This document shows positions 7,915 through 17,100 of a stretch of 48,283 nucleotides of DNA, piece by piece. A program made the position numbers and the translations under genes. The notes below the pieces were generated by a model. It was not told the origin of the DNA. It made no database searches and saw only the letters and a program-made list of their open reading frames with translations. Position 1 is the stretch's first letter, and the number at the start of each line of letters is the position of its first letter. Location of the stretch: the NCBI GenBank assembly GCA_018241025.1, contig JAFEEQ010000034.1, positions 1 through 48,283 on the forward strand, written 5' to 3'. Source of the stretch: Pseudomonadota bacterium (GTDB lineage: Bacteria > Pseudomonadota > Alphaproteobacteria > Micropepsales > Micropepsaceae).

Positions 7915-8718
7915 ATGAACCAGCTCGCGGGCCGGATCGGCGTCGTTACCGGCGGTGCAAGCGGCATCGGCCGCGCCATCGCCATCGCGTTGGCCGCCGA
8001 AGGCGCCACGGTCCTGATCGGCGATGTCGACGAGCCGGGAGGCCTCGAGACCTGCCGCATCATCGAGGCAAATGAGGGTGCAGCCCATTTCTGGCCGCTC
8101 GATGTCTCGCGCGAAAATGACTGGAAACGCCTGGTCGCAATGACCAAGGAGAAGTTCAAGGCACTCCACATCCTCGTCAACAATGCCGCGATCTGCATCT
8201 CGAGACCGCTGCTCGAAATGACCTTCGACAGCTGGCGCCGTCAGATGGCGATCAACCTCGACGGCCTGTTCCTTGGCACGAAGGCGGCCTTGCCGCTGAT
8301 GACGGAGTCGGGCGGCGGGTCGATCGTCAACCTGTCCTCCGTCGCAGGCCTGCGCGGCGTGCCGGGGATGTCGGGCTATTGCGCCAGCAAGGGCGGAGTT
8401 CGCATGTTCACCAAGGCTATCGCCCTCGAATGCGCCCAGGCGCGCAACAATATCCGCGTCAACTCCGTTCACCCGGGCTCGATAGAAACGCCGATCTGGC
8501 TCAAGCTCGGCAATGACGGCGCGCTTCCTGCCGCCGATGCGCGCAGGAACGCCGACGTCATGGCCGACATCCGCGCCGCCGGTGCCACCGCCACGCCCGT
8601 CGGCCATTCCGGCGTGCCGGAAGACATCGCCGCCGGCGTGCTCTACCTCGTCAGCGACGGCGCGCGCTTCGTCACCGGAACCGAGCTCGTCATCGACGGC
8701 GGCGTGATGGCGGGCTAG
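7915..8718 (+). CDS. Short-chain dehydrogenase/reductase (classical SDR)
   Basis: The 267-aa protein shows TGGASGIG (cofactor binding, residues 11-18), DVDEPG after the second strand (the Asp suggests NAD rather than NADP), an NNA motif (VNNAAI), a catalytic Ser in NLSSVAG, YCASK (catalytic Tyr and Lys) and a C-terminal IDGG. It oxidises or reduces an alcohol/ketone pair. The ATG at 7915 is preceded by GGAG at 7902-7905, and its start aligns with the family. The in-frame stretch upstream belongs to the esterase gene read in another frame. The gene is second in the esterase-SDR-TetR operon, fitting an alcohol-to-ketone step that would feed the monooxygenase. Confidence 0.92.
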   Translation: MNQLAGRIGVVTGGASGIGRAIAIALAAEGATVLIGDVDEPGGLETCRIIEANEGAAHFWPLDVSRENDWKRLVAMTKEKFKALHILVNNAAICISRPLLEMTFDSWRRQMAINLDGLFLGTKAALPLMTESGGGSIVNLSSVAGLRGVPGMSGYCASKGGVRMFTKAIALECAQARNNIRVNSVHPGSIETPIWLKLGNDGALPAADARRNADVMADIRAAGATATPVGHSGVPEDIAAGVLYLVSDGARFVTGTELVIDGGVMAG

Positions 8719-8750
8719 AACAGCACGCCATACCGCTCATTCGAGATGTC

Positions 8751-9407
8751 ATGCCCAAGATCGTCGATCACGATGTCCGCCGCGACGACATTGCCCGCGC
8801 TGCCTTCCGCGTCATCCGCCGCAAGGGTGTGGCCCGCGCCACGATCCGGGACATCGCACGCGAGTCCGGCTGTTCGGTCGGCGCCGTCGTGCACTACATC
8901 CCGTCGAAGGATCACATTTTTTTGCAAGCCGCCGAGTATTCCACGCACGTCATCCGCGGACGGATGGAGAGCGCCGAAGCGGCGAATAGCGGCCTCGAAG
9001 CCCTGCGTCAGGTTCTCTATCAGGGTCTTCCGGCCGGCGACGACATGCTCGGGCACTGGAAGATCTGGTTCGGATTCTGGCAGCTTTCCGAAACCAGCGA
9101 ACTCATCCGCGCCGCGACACACGACCGGTACGGCGAATCCTATCGCCGTTACGGCCGCCTGATCCGCGCTGCGCAGAAGTCGGGCGAAATTCGCCCAGAT
9201 ATCAACGTCGCCGACGCCACTGCGTCGCTGATCTGCCAGATGGATGGCATGGGCGTGCATACGCTCATCAGCGGTCACAAGCTGTCGACCACAAGGTTGC
9301 GCCGCCAGATCGATGCCTGGATCGACCGGACGCTTTTGCCCGCATCGACCAAGGCGAAGGGCAACGTGCTCTCGTTCAGCGCCGCGGCCGCAGCCAGGTC
9401 TCGATGA
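8751..9407 (+). CDS. TetR family transcriptional regulator (1)
   Basis: The 218-aa protein has an N-terminal helix-turn-helix, about residues 10-55 (AAFRVIRRKGVARATIRDIA, then SGCSVGAVVHYIPSKDHIF), and a helical ligand-binding domain, the usual TetR plan and length. It shares its start (MPK-VDH), the GA-VHY recognition helix and overall layout with TetR (2) at 9376-9975, so the two are paralogues. It is the last gene of the esterase operon. It is likely to bind one or more of the ATAAC-N4-GTTAY dyads, including the one in front of its own operon, which would give autoregulation. Its last 32 bases overlap the 3' end of the convergent TetR (2) gene. The effector is unknown, probably a pathway substrate or intermediate. 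Confidence 0.9.
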   Translation: MPKIVDHDVRRDDIARAAFRVIRRKGVARATIRDIARESGCSVGAVVHYIPSKDHIFLQAAEYSTHVIRGRMESAEAANSGLEALRQVLYQGLPAGDDMLGHWKIWFGFWQLSETSELIRAATHDRYGESYRRYGRLIRAAQKSGEIRPDINVADATASLICQMDGMGVHTLISGHKLSTTRLRRQIDAWIDRTLLPASTKAKGNVLSFSAAAAARSR

Positions 9408-9975
9408 AGGTATCGACGATCTGGCGCTGAAGCTGCGCGGTGGGCGACTTTCCCGAGCGCAGAACCTGGATGGCGAGCCCGTCGATCAGCGCGACCGCGG
9501 CGCGCGATGCGCTCGGAATGTCCAGATCCTCGGCCAGCAAGCCCGCCTGTTTGGCGCGCTGCATCAACCGGCTGACGCGTTTCAGCCACTCCTCGTAACG
9601 CAGATGCGTGACTTTGCGGACCGCATCGTTGTGCACGGAGCGTTCCCAGAAGCCCAGAAAGAAGTTCCAGTTGCCGCGTTTGTCCGCGTCGGTCGGTAGC
9701 GCCAGATGCAGCACGCCGCGCAACGCCGCCATCGGGTCGTCGAGCGCCTCGACTTCCAGCATCCTGGCCCGCACGTCGCGCGCCGAATATTCCGAGGCCT
9801 CGACCAGAAGATCGTCCATCGAGTCGACATAGTGCACCAGCGCACCGGTCGTGAATCCGGCCTCCGCCGCCACCGCGCGCGCCGTCACGCCGGAGATGCC
9901 GAACTTCTTGATCATGCGATGGGCCGCGGCCAGGAAGGCCTCACGGCGTGCGGTGTGATCGACCTTTTTCGGCAT
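9376..9975 (-). CDS. TetR family transcriptional regulator (2)
   Basis: This 199-aa TetR protein starts at the ATG at 9975 (MPKKVDHTARREAFLAAAHR), chosen because it aligns with TetR (1); the open frame extends 40 codons further upstream without homology. The helix-turn-helix covers about residues 10-55 (FGISGVTARAVAAEAGFTTG, then ALVHYVDSMDDLL). It is divergent from the VOC-cyclase-flavin oxidoreductase operon across 174 bp that holds operator site C, the most symmetrical of the three dyads. It is therefore the best candidate for the repressor of that operon and of itself. Two related repressors facing one operator type suggests either cross-regulation or response to two ligands. Confidence 0.9.
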   Translation of the reverse strand: MPKKVDHTARREAFLAAAHRMIKKFGISGVTARAVAAEAGFTTGALVHYVDSMDDLLVEASEYSARDVRARMLEVEALDDPMAALRGVLHLALPTDADKRGNWNFFLGFWERSVHNDAVRKVTHLRYEEWLKRVSRLMQRAKQAGLLAEDLDIPSASRAAVALIDGLAIQVLRSGKSPTAQLQRQIVDTFIETWLRPRR

Positions 9976-10087
9976 GCGTCCGCCATCCCCCAATAGGCAA
10001 ATCAGCCCACCCCAGACTGCCCGAGCCCTTGGCCCCGGTCCAACCGCGATTTGCCGCGCCGCAACAAGGGAAGTCTGTTGCTCTTTG

Positions 10088-10103
10088 TATAACAAGCGTT
10101 ATA
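10088..10103. promoter_or_regulatory. Candidate TetR operator, site C
   Basis: TATAAC-AAGC-GTTATA: a perfect inverted repeat with 6-bp arms and a 4-nt centre. It lies 113 bp upstream of the TetR (2) start and 47 bp upstream of the VOC start at 10150. It is the cleanest of three related sites in the window. Confidence 0.68.
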
Positions 10104-10149
10104 TTTAAATCCGAGAACTGCGTCCCACGCGGCGCAAATGGGGTGGAAC

Positions 10150-10659
10150 ATGACGCAAGCCTGGCAGCTCGAGCGGCTCTATCACACGGTGGTCAACGCC
10201 CGTGATCTCGACGAGTCGGTGGCGTTTTACCGTCTCCTGGGCTTCGAGGTGCTGAACGATCGCCGTCACGTCGAATGGCCCGATTTCGTCGCGACCATCT
10301 TCGGGATGAAACGTGCGAAGGGCGCAGGAGTCCTCATGGTGCTGCCGAACGATCCCGGCGGCCCGATGATCGACATCATCGAATGGAAAGAACCGAAGGC
10401 GAAATTCGCCGCCATTCCCGTCGCCGATGGCGAAGTTCCCCGCATCATTGCCTTCCGCGTGAAAAATGTCCGCCGAGCCTATGACGATCTCACCGCCAAA
10501 GGCGTGCGCTTCACCCGCGACCTCTTCACCCACGAGGAGCTCGGCATCATCGGAAGCTGCTGCTGCTACGACCCCAACGGCAACCTGATCGAACTGATCG
10601 AACTGCCGCCCGGCCAGCGTCACAGCAAGGCCAACGAAGCCCTGCTGAAGAAGGCCTGA
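10150..10659 (+). CDS. VOC family protein, paralogue of the one at 2680
   Basis: This 169-aa protein carries LYHTVVNARDLDESVAFYRLL near the N-terminus in two halves (metal His included) and YDPNGNLIELIEL near the C-terminus (metal Glu). An ATG at 10138 is also in frame, but GGGGTGG (10140-10146) is a ribosome-binding site placed correctly only for the ATG at 10150, and that start aligns with the paralogue. It is the first gene of a three-gene operon (VOC, cyclase, luciferase-like; gaps of 4 and 21 bp) under site C. The reaction is unknown: isomerisation, epimerisation, lyase or dioxygenase chemistry are all possible in this fold. The CCCYD segment before PNGN has three consecutive Cys in the form SCCCYD, which is unusual. 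Confidence 0.87.
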   Translation: MTQAWQLERLYHTVVNARDLDESVAFYRLLGFEVLNDRRHVEWPDFVATIFGMKRAKGAGVLMVLPNDPGGPMIDIIEWKEPKAKFAAIPVADGEVPRIIAFRVKNVRRAYDDLTAKGVRFTRDLFTHEELGIIGSCCCYDPNGNLIELIELPPGQRHSKANEALLKKA

Positions 10660-10663
10660 CGCC

Positions 10664-11599
10664 ATGGCGAAGACCAAGGCCGAGATGCAGGCGATCTTCA
10701 AATCAGTGTCCAACTGGGGCCGCTGGGGTGCCGAGGACGAACGCGGCACGCTCAACTATCTCACCCCCGAACGCACGGCGGCGGCTGCGAGGCTTGTGCG
10801 CAGCGGTCAGAGCATCAGCTGCGCGCGCAACTTCCCGGTTCAGCCGGGCCCGGAAAACCCCACGCCGGCGCTACACCACATTGTCGTCGGCGGTGACGAC
10901 CCCTGCGCCCACGGCATCCCGGGAATGGAGGTATCGCTCGACTTCATCGGCATTGCCTATCACGGGCTTGCCTCGAGCCACATCGACGCGCTCTGCCACG
11001 TCTTCGTCGACGGCAAGATGTACAACGGCTTTCCGGCCACCGATGTCCGCTCCACCGGCGCGCGCAGAAATTCGATCATGTCGGCGCGCGATGGCCTCGT
11101 CGGCCGTGGTGTGCTGCTCGACATTCCGCGCCTGCGCGGCACGGCGTATGTCGATCCGGCAAAGCCCGTGACACCCGCCGAACTCGACGCCGCGGAGAAA
11201 GCGCAAGGCGTGAAGGTCGGCGAAGGCGACATCCTGCTGGTCATGGTCGGCCGCGACGCCTGGCGCGAGCACAACACACCCAACCCCGGCGAAGGGCCGC
11301 CGCTTGCCGGTCTGTCCGAGGACTGCGTGCTATGGCTGTTCCAGCGGCGCATTGCCGTGCTCGGCTCCGATGCCGTGCACGACCCGACGCCGTCGCCCAC
11401 ACCGATCGAAGATTTCCCGATTCCGGTTCACATGTGCGGCCTCGTCTCGATGGGGCTTCATCTGCTCGACAATCTTCATTTCGTCGCGCTTGCGGAAGCC
11501 TGCGCCGAGGCGAAGCGCTGGGAGTTCCTTTTCACCGTCGCGCCCCTGCGCGTCGAGCGCGGTACCGGCTCCCCCGTCAATCCCATTGCGATCCTTTAG
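10664..11599 (+). CDS. Cyclase family protein (kynurenine-formamidase-like metal hydrolase)
   Basis: The 311-aa protein belongs to the cyclase/KynB superfamily. The metal-binding motif HxDxxxH is present as HIDALCH (residues 106-112), and a central MVGRDAW segment followed by a glycine/proline-rich loop fits the family fold. Members hydrolyse amides, lactones or enol forms using Mn or Zn. It is longer than KynB (about 210 aa) and resembles the longer cyclase-like proteins found in catabolic clusters. It is second in the operon, 4 bp after the VOC gene. A role in opening a ring or hydrolysing a vinylogous acid made upstream is possible but is inference. Confidence 0.85.
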   Translation: MAKTKAEMQAIFKSVSNWGRWGAEDERGTLNYLTPERTAAAARLVRSGQSISCARNFPVQPGPENPTPALHHIVVGGDDPCAHGIPGMEVSLDFIGIAYHGLASSHIDALCHVFVDGKMYNGFPATDVRSTGARRNSIMSARDGLVGRGVLLDIPRLRGTAYVDPAKPVTPAELDAAEKAQGVKVGEGDILLVMVGRDAWREHNTPNPGEGPPLAGLSEDCVLWLFQRRIAVLGSDAVHDPTPSPTPIEDFPIPVHMCGLVSMGLHLLDNLHFVALAEACAEAKRWEFLFTVAPLRVERGTGSPVNPIAIL

Positions 11600-11620
11600 C
11601 GCCATCCAGGAGTGCGTTGC

Positions 11621-12811
11621 GTGAAGTTCGATGTGTTCTGCGAAATCCAGCTCCCCAAACCGTTCCCGCCCGACCACGAGCGCCGCCTGATCCTCGACAC
11701 GATCGACCAGGCTAGGCAGGCGGACAAGGCCGGCTTCGAGATCTGGTGGCAGGTCGAACATCACGGCGCCCCGGAATTCAGCTACAGCGCCGCGCCCGAG
11801 CTGATCCTCACCGCCATCGCGCTCAAGACCGAGAAACTGCGCGTCGGCCATGCCGGCGTACTTGCGCCGTTCAAGATCAACGGTCCGCTTCGTGTCGCCG
11901 AACGCGCCGCGACGCTCGACATTCTCAGCGGCGGTCGCTTCGAGCTCGGCCTCGCCAAATCCGGCGGCAAGGAGTGGGAAACCTTCGGCGTCGATCCCGA
12001 AACCGCGCGCGACGAGCTGCGTGAAGCCCTCATCATGATCCCGAAAATGTGGACGCAGGAGACCTTCAGCTGGGACAGCAAGGTCTTCCAGATGCCGGAG
12101 CGCGAGGTCGTGCCGCGTCCGGTGCAGACGCCGCATCCGCGCCTGTGGCAGACCGCCAGCAGTCCCGACTCGTTCCGCATGGCCGGGGAGCTCGGCGTCG
12201 GCGTGCTTGGCACCACGCTGTTCAGCCCGGTCTCCTTCATGAAGGCGATGATGGACGAGTACGAGAAGGGTTTCGGCCAGCGCCAGACCCAGGCTGGCCG
12301 CTTCCTCAATCATCAGAAGGGCGTCTTCACCTTCGTCCATGTCGCGGAGTCGCGGAAGGAGGCGATCGCCAATGGCGCCGCAAAGGCGGCGCTCTGGTAT
12401 GTCCACGCCGCGCCGATCGCCTTCAAGGTGCCGCGCTCGATCTGGTGGGATACGATCCGCGCCGGCCTCAATCCGCATCTCGCGCGCAAGTCGGCCAAGG
12501 AGATCGCGGCCCTCGAAGGCGCCGATCCGACCAGCCTCGAAATCGCGCCCGACGAACTCCCGGTGATTGCCGTCCTCAAGCGCATGGCGCGCGGCGAGGA
12601 GATTTCCAACGAAGAAGCCCATGAAGTGCTCGAACCGCTGGACTCGGTGATCATCGGCGATCCCGATCACTGCGCGGCCAAGGTCCGGCAATACCAGTCC
12701 ATCGGCGCCGACCGGCTGATGTGCCTGCTCCAGTTCGGCCGCATTCCGCACGATGCGGTGATGCGCAGCACGGCGCTGGCCGGCGAGCATCTTCTTCCGC
12801 AATTTCGCTGA
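11621..12811 (+). CDS. LLM-class (luciferase-like) flavin-dependent oxidoreductase
   Basis: This 396-aa protein has the bacterial luciferase-like TIM-barrel features: ADKAGFEIWWQVEHHG (about residues 34-49), LRVGHAGVLAPF, RVAERAATLDILSGGRFELGL, and HPRLWQTASSPDSFRMAGELG. Such enzymes are FMN/FMNH2-dependent monooxygenases or F420-type oxidoreductases. The start used is the GTG at 11621 because AGGAG (11608-11612) sits 8 bases before it; a GTG at 11612 is in frame but overlaps that site. It ends the operon under site C, 22 bp from the convergent gene at 12834. A separate flavin reductase is not present in the window. A second oxygenation or oxidation step in the island is the likely role. Confidence 0.88.
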   Translation: MKFDVFCEIQLPKPFPPDHERRLILDTIDQARQADKAGFEIWWQVEHHGAPEFSYSAAPELILTAIALKTEKLRVGHAGVLAPFKINGPLRVAERAATLDILSGGRFELGLAKSGGKEWETFGVDPETARDELREALIMIPKMWTQETFSWDSKVFQMPEREVVPRPVQTPHPRLWQTASSPDSFRMAGELGVGVLGTTLFSPVSFMKAMMDEYEKGFGQRQTQAGRFLNHQKGVFTFVHVAESRKEAIANGAAKAALWYVHAAPIAFKVPRSIWWDTIRAGLNPHLARKSAKEIAALEGADPTSLEIAPDELPVIAVLKRMARGEEISNEEAHEVLEPLDSVIIGDPDHCAAKVRQYQSIGADRLMCLLQFGRIPHDAVMRSTALAGEHLLPQFR

Positions 12812-12833
12812 ACACCGGAGCGGTCGGCGCTCT

Positions 12834-13754
12834 TCAGGCGCCGGCCGTGTTCCGGCTTCGCGCATATTCCCGTGCCGCCGAAATGCAGCGCAGATTATTC
12901 AGGAACATCGCCGCGTGAATTTCCGCGAGGTGCTCACGGAACGGCTCCGTCAGCGTAATTGTCTTGTGATCGGGGCCGAAGTAGATGTGTTCGCGCTCTG
13001 CCGCGCGGTCGAAGGTTCGCCGCACGTGCGAGCGCGCCACCCTGAATTCCTTGGCAAGCGCCGTCGCTACGAATGGCAAGGCTCCGTACGGCGGATACAC
13101 GGTTTCGTCCGAGCCCATGATCAGCCGGTAAAGCATAAGATGGCCGGCGGTGGCATCGACGAACATGTTGCGCGGTTGCCCCTCCTGGAGCTGTACCATT
13201 CGCACGAGACCTTCACCCATCGATAGGACGAAGCCCCGGAAGAACACCGGCTCCTGAAAATGCGGAATGAAACTGCTGGCATCCGGCACGAGCAGAGCAG
13301 TCGCCTCGAGACCCATTTCCATCAGATCGATGAAAGCGCTCTTCATCGCCGCGGTCGGGATGTAGAGCTTGCTGCGGCGATCCGGCTGCTCCGGCGATAC
13401 CTCGATGAACTTGATGAGCCGAAGCTGCATCAACAAGGCCGCAGCCCGGCCGGGGCTGCTCAGCCCCAGGCTCGCGAACAGCTCGCGCACCGCCTGTCGC
13501 GTCAGCCCGCCGCGCGCGTCCATATATAATGCGATGTAGGCCAGCATCAGGCGAACGCCGTCATTGGCGAGGCGAAGCACCATCGGATTGCTGGCCTGCA
13601 TGGCGAGGGTGCCGCGCAGATGCATGCGCGCCGCTTCGCTGAACCGGGGCAAGTCGGACATGGCCGCAATGATGGGCGGCGAGATCTTCCCGTCATCTGC
13701 GCGGATTTTATCGGCCCACCAGTCTACGCCGCGCGCCTGCGCATCCTCGGTCAT
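12834..13754 (-). CDS. Uncharacterised protein with two possible helix-turn-helix segments
   Basis: I do not recognise this 306-aa protein. It has a MarR/winged-helix-like stretch at about residues 80-132 (GLTRQAVRELFASLGLSSPG, then a QLRLIKFIE helix and a charged PEQPDRRSKLY turn like a wing). A second helix-turn-helix-like stretch lies at about 225-270 (ALAKEFRVARSHVRRTFDRA). No signal peptide or membrane segment is present. It converges on the luciferase-like gene and diverges from the giant RTX gene at 14114, sharing a 359-bp upstream region with it. A regulator of that giant gene, or of the catabolic island, is plausible from position only. Confidence 0.7.
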   Translation of the reverse strand: MTEDAQARGVDWWADKIRADDGKISPPIIAAMSDLPRFSEAARMHLRGTLAMQASNPMVLRLANDGVRLMLAYIALYMDARGGLTRQAVRELFASLGLSSPGRAAALLMQLRLIKFIEVSPEQPDRRSKLYIPTAAMKSAFIDLMEMGLEATALLVPDASSFIPHFQEPVFFRGFVLSMGEGLVRMVQLQEGQPRNMFVDATAGHLMLYRLIMGSDETVYPPYGALPFVATALAKEFRVARSHVRRTFDRAAEREHIYFGPDHKTITLTEPFREHLAEIHAAMFLNNLRCISAAREYARSRNTAGA

Positions 13755-14113
13755 CGGCGAGCGCCTTGGTGCGAAGCGGCCAAAAATGGGCGCGACAAGA
13801 TCAAAAAGAGGCGTTCAGGCAAGCGAGTCCGATACTCAATATCGGTATCCGGCAGGGTGTCGGAGTCTTCGCGCGTGCATGAGGCCAAATGGGAAGCGGC
13901 CACGGGTGACAGGTGCTCTCGGCGTTCAGCTGTAAACCTTACGCGTATCCCCCGGCCCCGGATAGGGGCAGCCAGAAGACCCAATTCCCTATCTAAACAA
14001 GGGCTTAACGAAAGCATTCGCAGCGCCGGTCAAGGGCCGGGCCGGCCCGGTCCAGGACGGACGAACCGTCAGCAGCGCGGCCTCTCGCGCATCGGCATTT
14101 CAGGGAAAGCATC
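13755..14113. promoter_or_regulatory. Divergent intergenic region before the giant RTX gene
   Basis: This 359-bp stretch has no convincing gene; a leftward 88-codon frame at 13751-14017 has no recognisable protein character. It must hold the promoters of the uncharacterised regulator-like gene and of the giant RTX gene. I see a short CCCC/GGGG inverted repeat at about 13957-13970 and AGGGAAA at 14102-14108 as the ribosome-binding site for the ATG at 14114. No copy of the ATAAC-N4-GTTAY dyad is present. Confidence 0.5.
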
Positions 14114-17100
14114 ATGACGAACGCGCCCACGATCACGATAGAAGGCAATGACGATCTCCTGGTCGTCAGCAGCAATTCCGGCGAGGCGTTCGACTTCCTC
14201 GGCAACGGCGACGGGACGTTCGGCGATGGCTCGCCTAGCGGTGTTCAGATTTCAGCCGGCACAACCAACAACGTCGCGGTTGGCGATCTCAACGGCGATG
14301 GCACGCCCGACTTCGTCACGGCCGCGGCCAACATCTACCAGCTCCACATCAATCTCGGCACCGGTACCGGCAATTTCACCGGCAGCGCCGTCGGTTTCAT
14401 TCCCTATCAGGGTGTCTGGGCAGCGCTCGGCGACATCAACGGCGACGGCAAGCTCGACGTCGTGGCCGAAACCTCGAACTCCTCTGCGCCGCTCACTTTC
14501 CTTCTGGGCAACGGCGACGGCACCTTCCAGGATCCGGTGGCGGTAAGCCCCGGCTTTACGCCGAGCGCGTTCCAACTCGCCGACTTCGACGGCGATGGCG
14601 TGGCGGAAATGGCCGTCGATCATGGCGGTTCGATCGACATTGCGACGCTGGGCGACGGCACGGGCGTCACGGTCGTCGACAGCTACGCGCTAAGCTCGAT
14701 CACAGGTTACATGGCCGTCGGCGATGTCAATGGTGACGGCGTTCTCGACATCGTCGGCTCAAATCCGATCGACAACACGGTCAGCATCCTTCTCGGCAAT
14801 GGCGATCTCAGCTTTCGCGACGGCGGCACGCTCGCGACCGGCAGCTTGCCGGAAAACGTGGTTCTCGCCGATCTGAACGGCGACGGCGTCAAGGACATCC
14901 TGGTTGCAAGCGACAACAGCAACGAAATCGACATCTTCCTCAACGACGGCACGGGAAATTTCACGAAGAGCACGATCGGCGGCATCGGCTTGCCGACGGC
15001 GCTCGCGGTCGGCGATTTCAACAATGACGGGCATGCCGACGTCGCGGTCGCGGACATCTATCAAAGCAAGATCCTGACCTATCTCGGCGACGGCAGCGGC
15101 ACGAATTTCACCGCCGGCACACCGATCAATTTCGGTGTCCAGGCCAGCGACATCCAGGTCGGGAACTTCGACACCGACATCCACGACAACGAAGACACGG
15201 CCTATGTCTTCTCTGCCGCCGGCCACACCGCGATCAAGGTATCGGACAGCGGCTCGGCCACGGATACGCTGCATCTGACGGTCGCGCAGGGAAGCCTGAC
15301 GCTGGGTGACGCATCTGGCATCACGATCGTCGCCGGCGCCGACGGCTCGGCCGATCTCACCATCAGCGGAACCTCAGCGGCGCTGAATACCGCGCTCGAT
15401 GGCCTGACCTATCTGCCGGACGCGAACTACAACGGCAGCGATACGCTGACCGTCACAGTCACCGACGATCTGAGCGGTGCAAGCTCGTCGACCACCCGCG
15501 CCATCCTGATCGCCGCGGTGAACGATGCGCCGACCCTGTCCGGCGCGGCCGACACGGTCGGTTACACCGAGAACGGCGCCGCCGCCTCGCTCGATCCGGC
15601 GCTCACCGCCGCCGACATCGACAGCGCCATGCTGCAGGGCGCCACCGTCACGATCACGAACAAGGTGGATGGCGACATCCTGTCTGCCGACGTCACCGGC
15701 ACGAACATCACGGCGAGCTATGATGCCGCCACCGGCGTGCTGCATCTCTCGGGCAGCGACAGCTTCGCCGACTACCAGCAGGTCCTGAACAGCGTCACCT
15801 TCGGTTCGACCAGCGACGATCCCACCGCCCACGGCAGCGAACCGTCGCGCACCATCGCTTTCACCATCAATGACGGCGCGCTCGACAGCACGCCCATTTC
15901 CAGCACGGTCGACATTACCGCCATCGACAATGCGCCGGTCATCTCCGTTCAGCACGGCGCGGCCGACGTCCTGGCCGATACGAGTCGTAGCGGAGGCTAT
16001 CCCGTCGTGCTGTTTGCGAATGACGGTACAGGCACCCTGTCTCCTGTGCAGAACCTGCCGCAATCGCAGGCATTCGAGTCCAGCATCGCGGTCGCCGACG
16101 TCAACCACGATGGCGCGCTGGATCTGATCGAGGGCGGCACAAACGCCAGTTACCGCCCGGTCGCCAATGTCTATCTTGGCGACGGTACCGGACAGTTCGG
16201 CGCGCCGACGACGATTGCCCTGTCCGGCGCAAGTTTCGACGACGTCGTGACGGTCGCGACCGGCGATTTCAACGGTGACGGCAATATCGATGTTGCGGCC
16301 ATGGCGTCCGGCGGGGCGCACTCGGGCCTCTACGTCTCGCTCGGCGATGGCTCAGGCGGATTCGCAACCCCCGTGCAGACCGTTATGTCGGGCACCGCAT
16401 CGGTGTCCGACCTCCAATCCGCCGATTTCAACGGCGACGGTCTGTCCGACCTCGCCTATCAGGATGGAACATCGTTCCACATCCTCACATCGAATGGCGA
16501 CGGCACCTTCCAGGATCAGGCGATCGCGACCACCGAGACCGATCGCATCCTCGTCGCCGATTTCAACGGCGACGGCAAAGCCGACATCGCCATGCTGGGC
16601 TCGAGCAGTGGTCAGAAAGTCGTCGACATCTATCTGAACGACGGCCAGGGCGGCTTCTCCGCAGCGCTGGAAACCGTCACGAACCTTCCGACCGCCGGCT
16701 TCTTCAACATCGCCGCCGGCGACATGAACAAGGACGATCATATCGATCTGCTTCTGTCCGCCTCGACGGGAGATCATCTTTCGCTGCTCCTCGGCGCGGG
16801 CGATGGAACCTTCACCGCCGCGCCGGACACAGGCATTGTGGAGACGGGCCAGTTCGCGGTTGCCGACATCAACGGCGACGGCAATCTCGATGTCGTCGAT
16901 GGCAGGCTGGCGCATTTCGGCAATGGCCAGGGCGGCTTTTCCGGTGTGACGGCCTTCAATCTCGGCTGGGCCGAGATCGTGACGCCCGTAGCCGCCGATA
17001 TGACCAACGCCGCCGTCCTGCTCGAGAACGCGCAGGCCGTCTTTTCCACCACCAACGGCAATGCGATCACGTTCGGCGACGTCGACAGCAGCAGCCTGAC

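Noticed and set aside
13751..14017. An 88-codon minus-strand frame upstream of the giant RTX gene
   Set aside because: There is no ribosome-binding site, no recognisable domain, and it lies in what must be a divergent promoter region.
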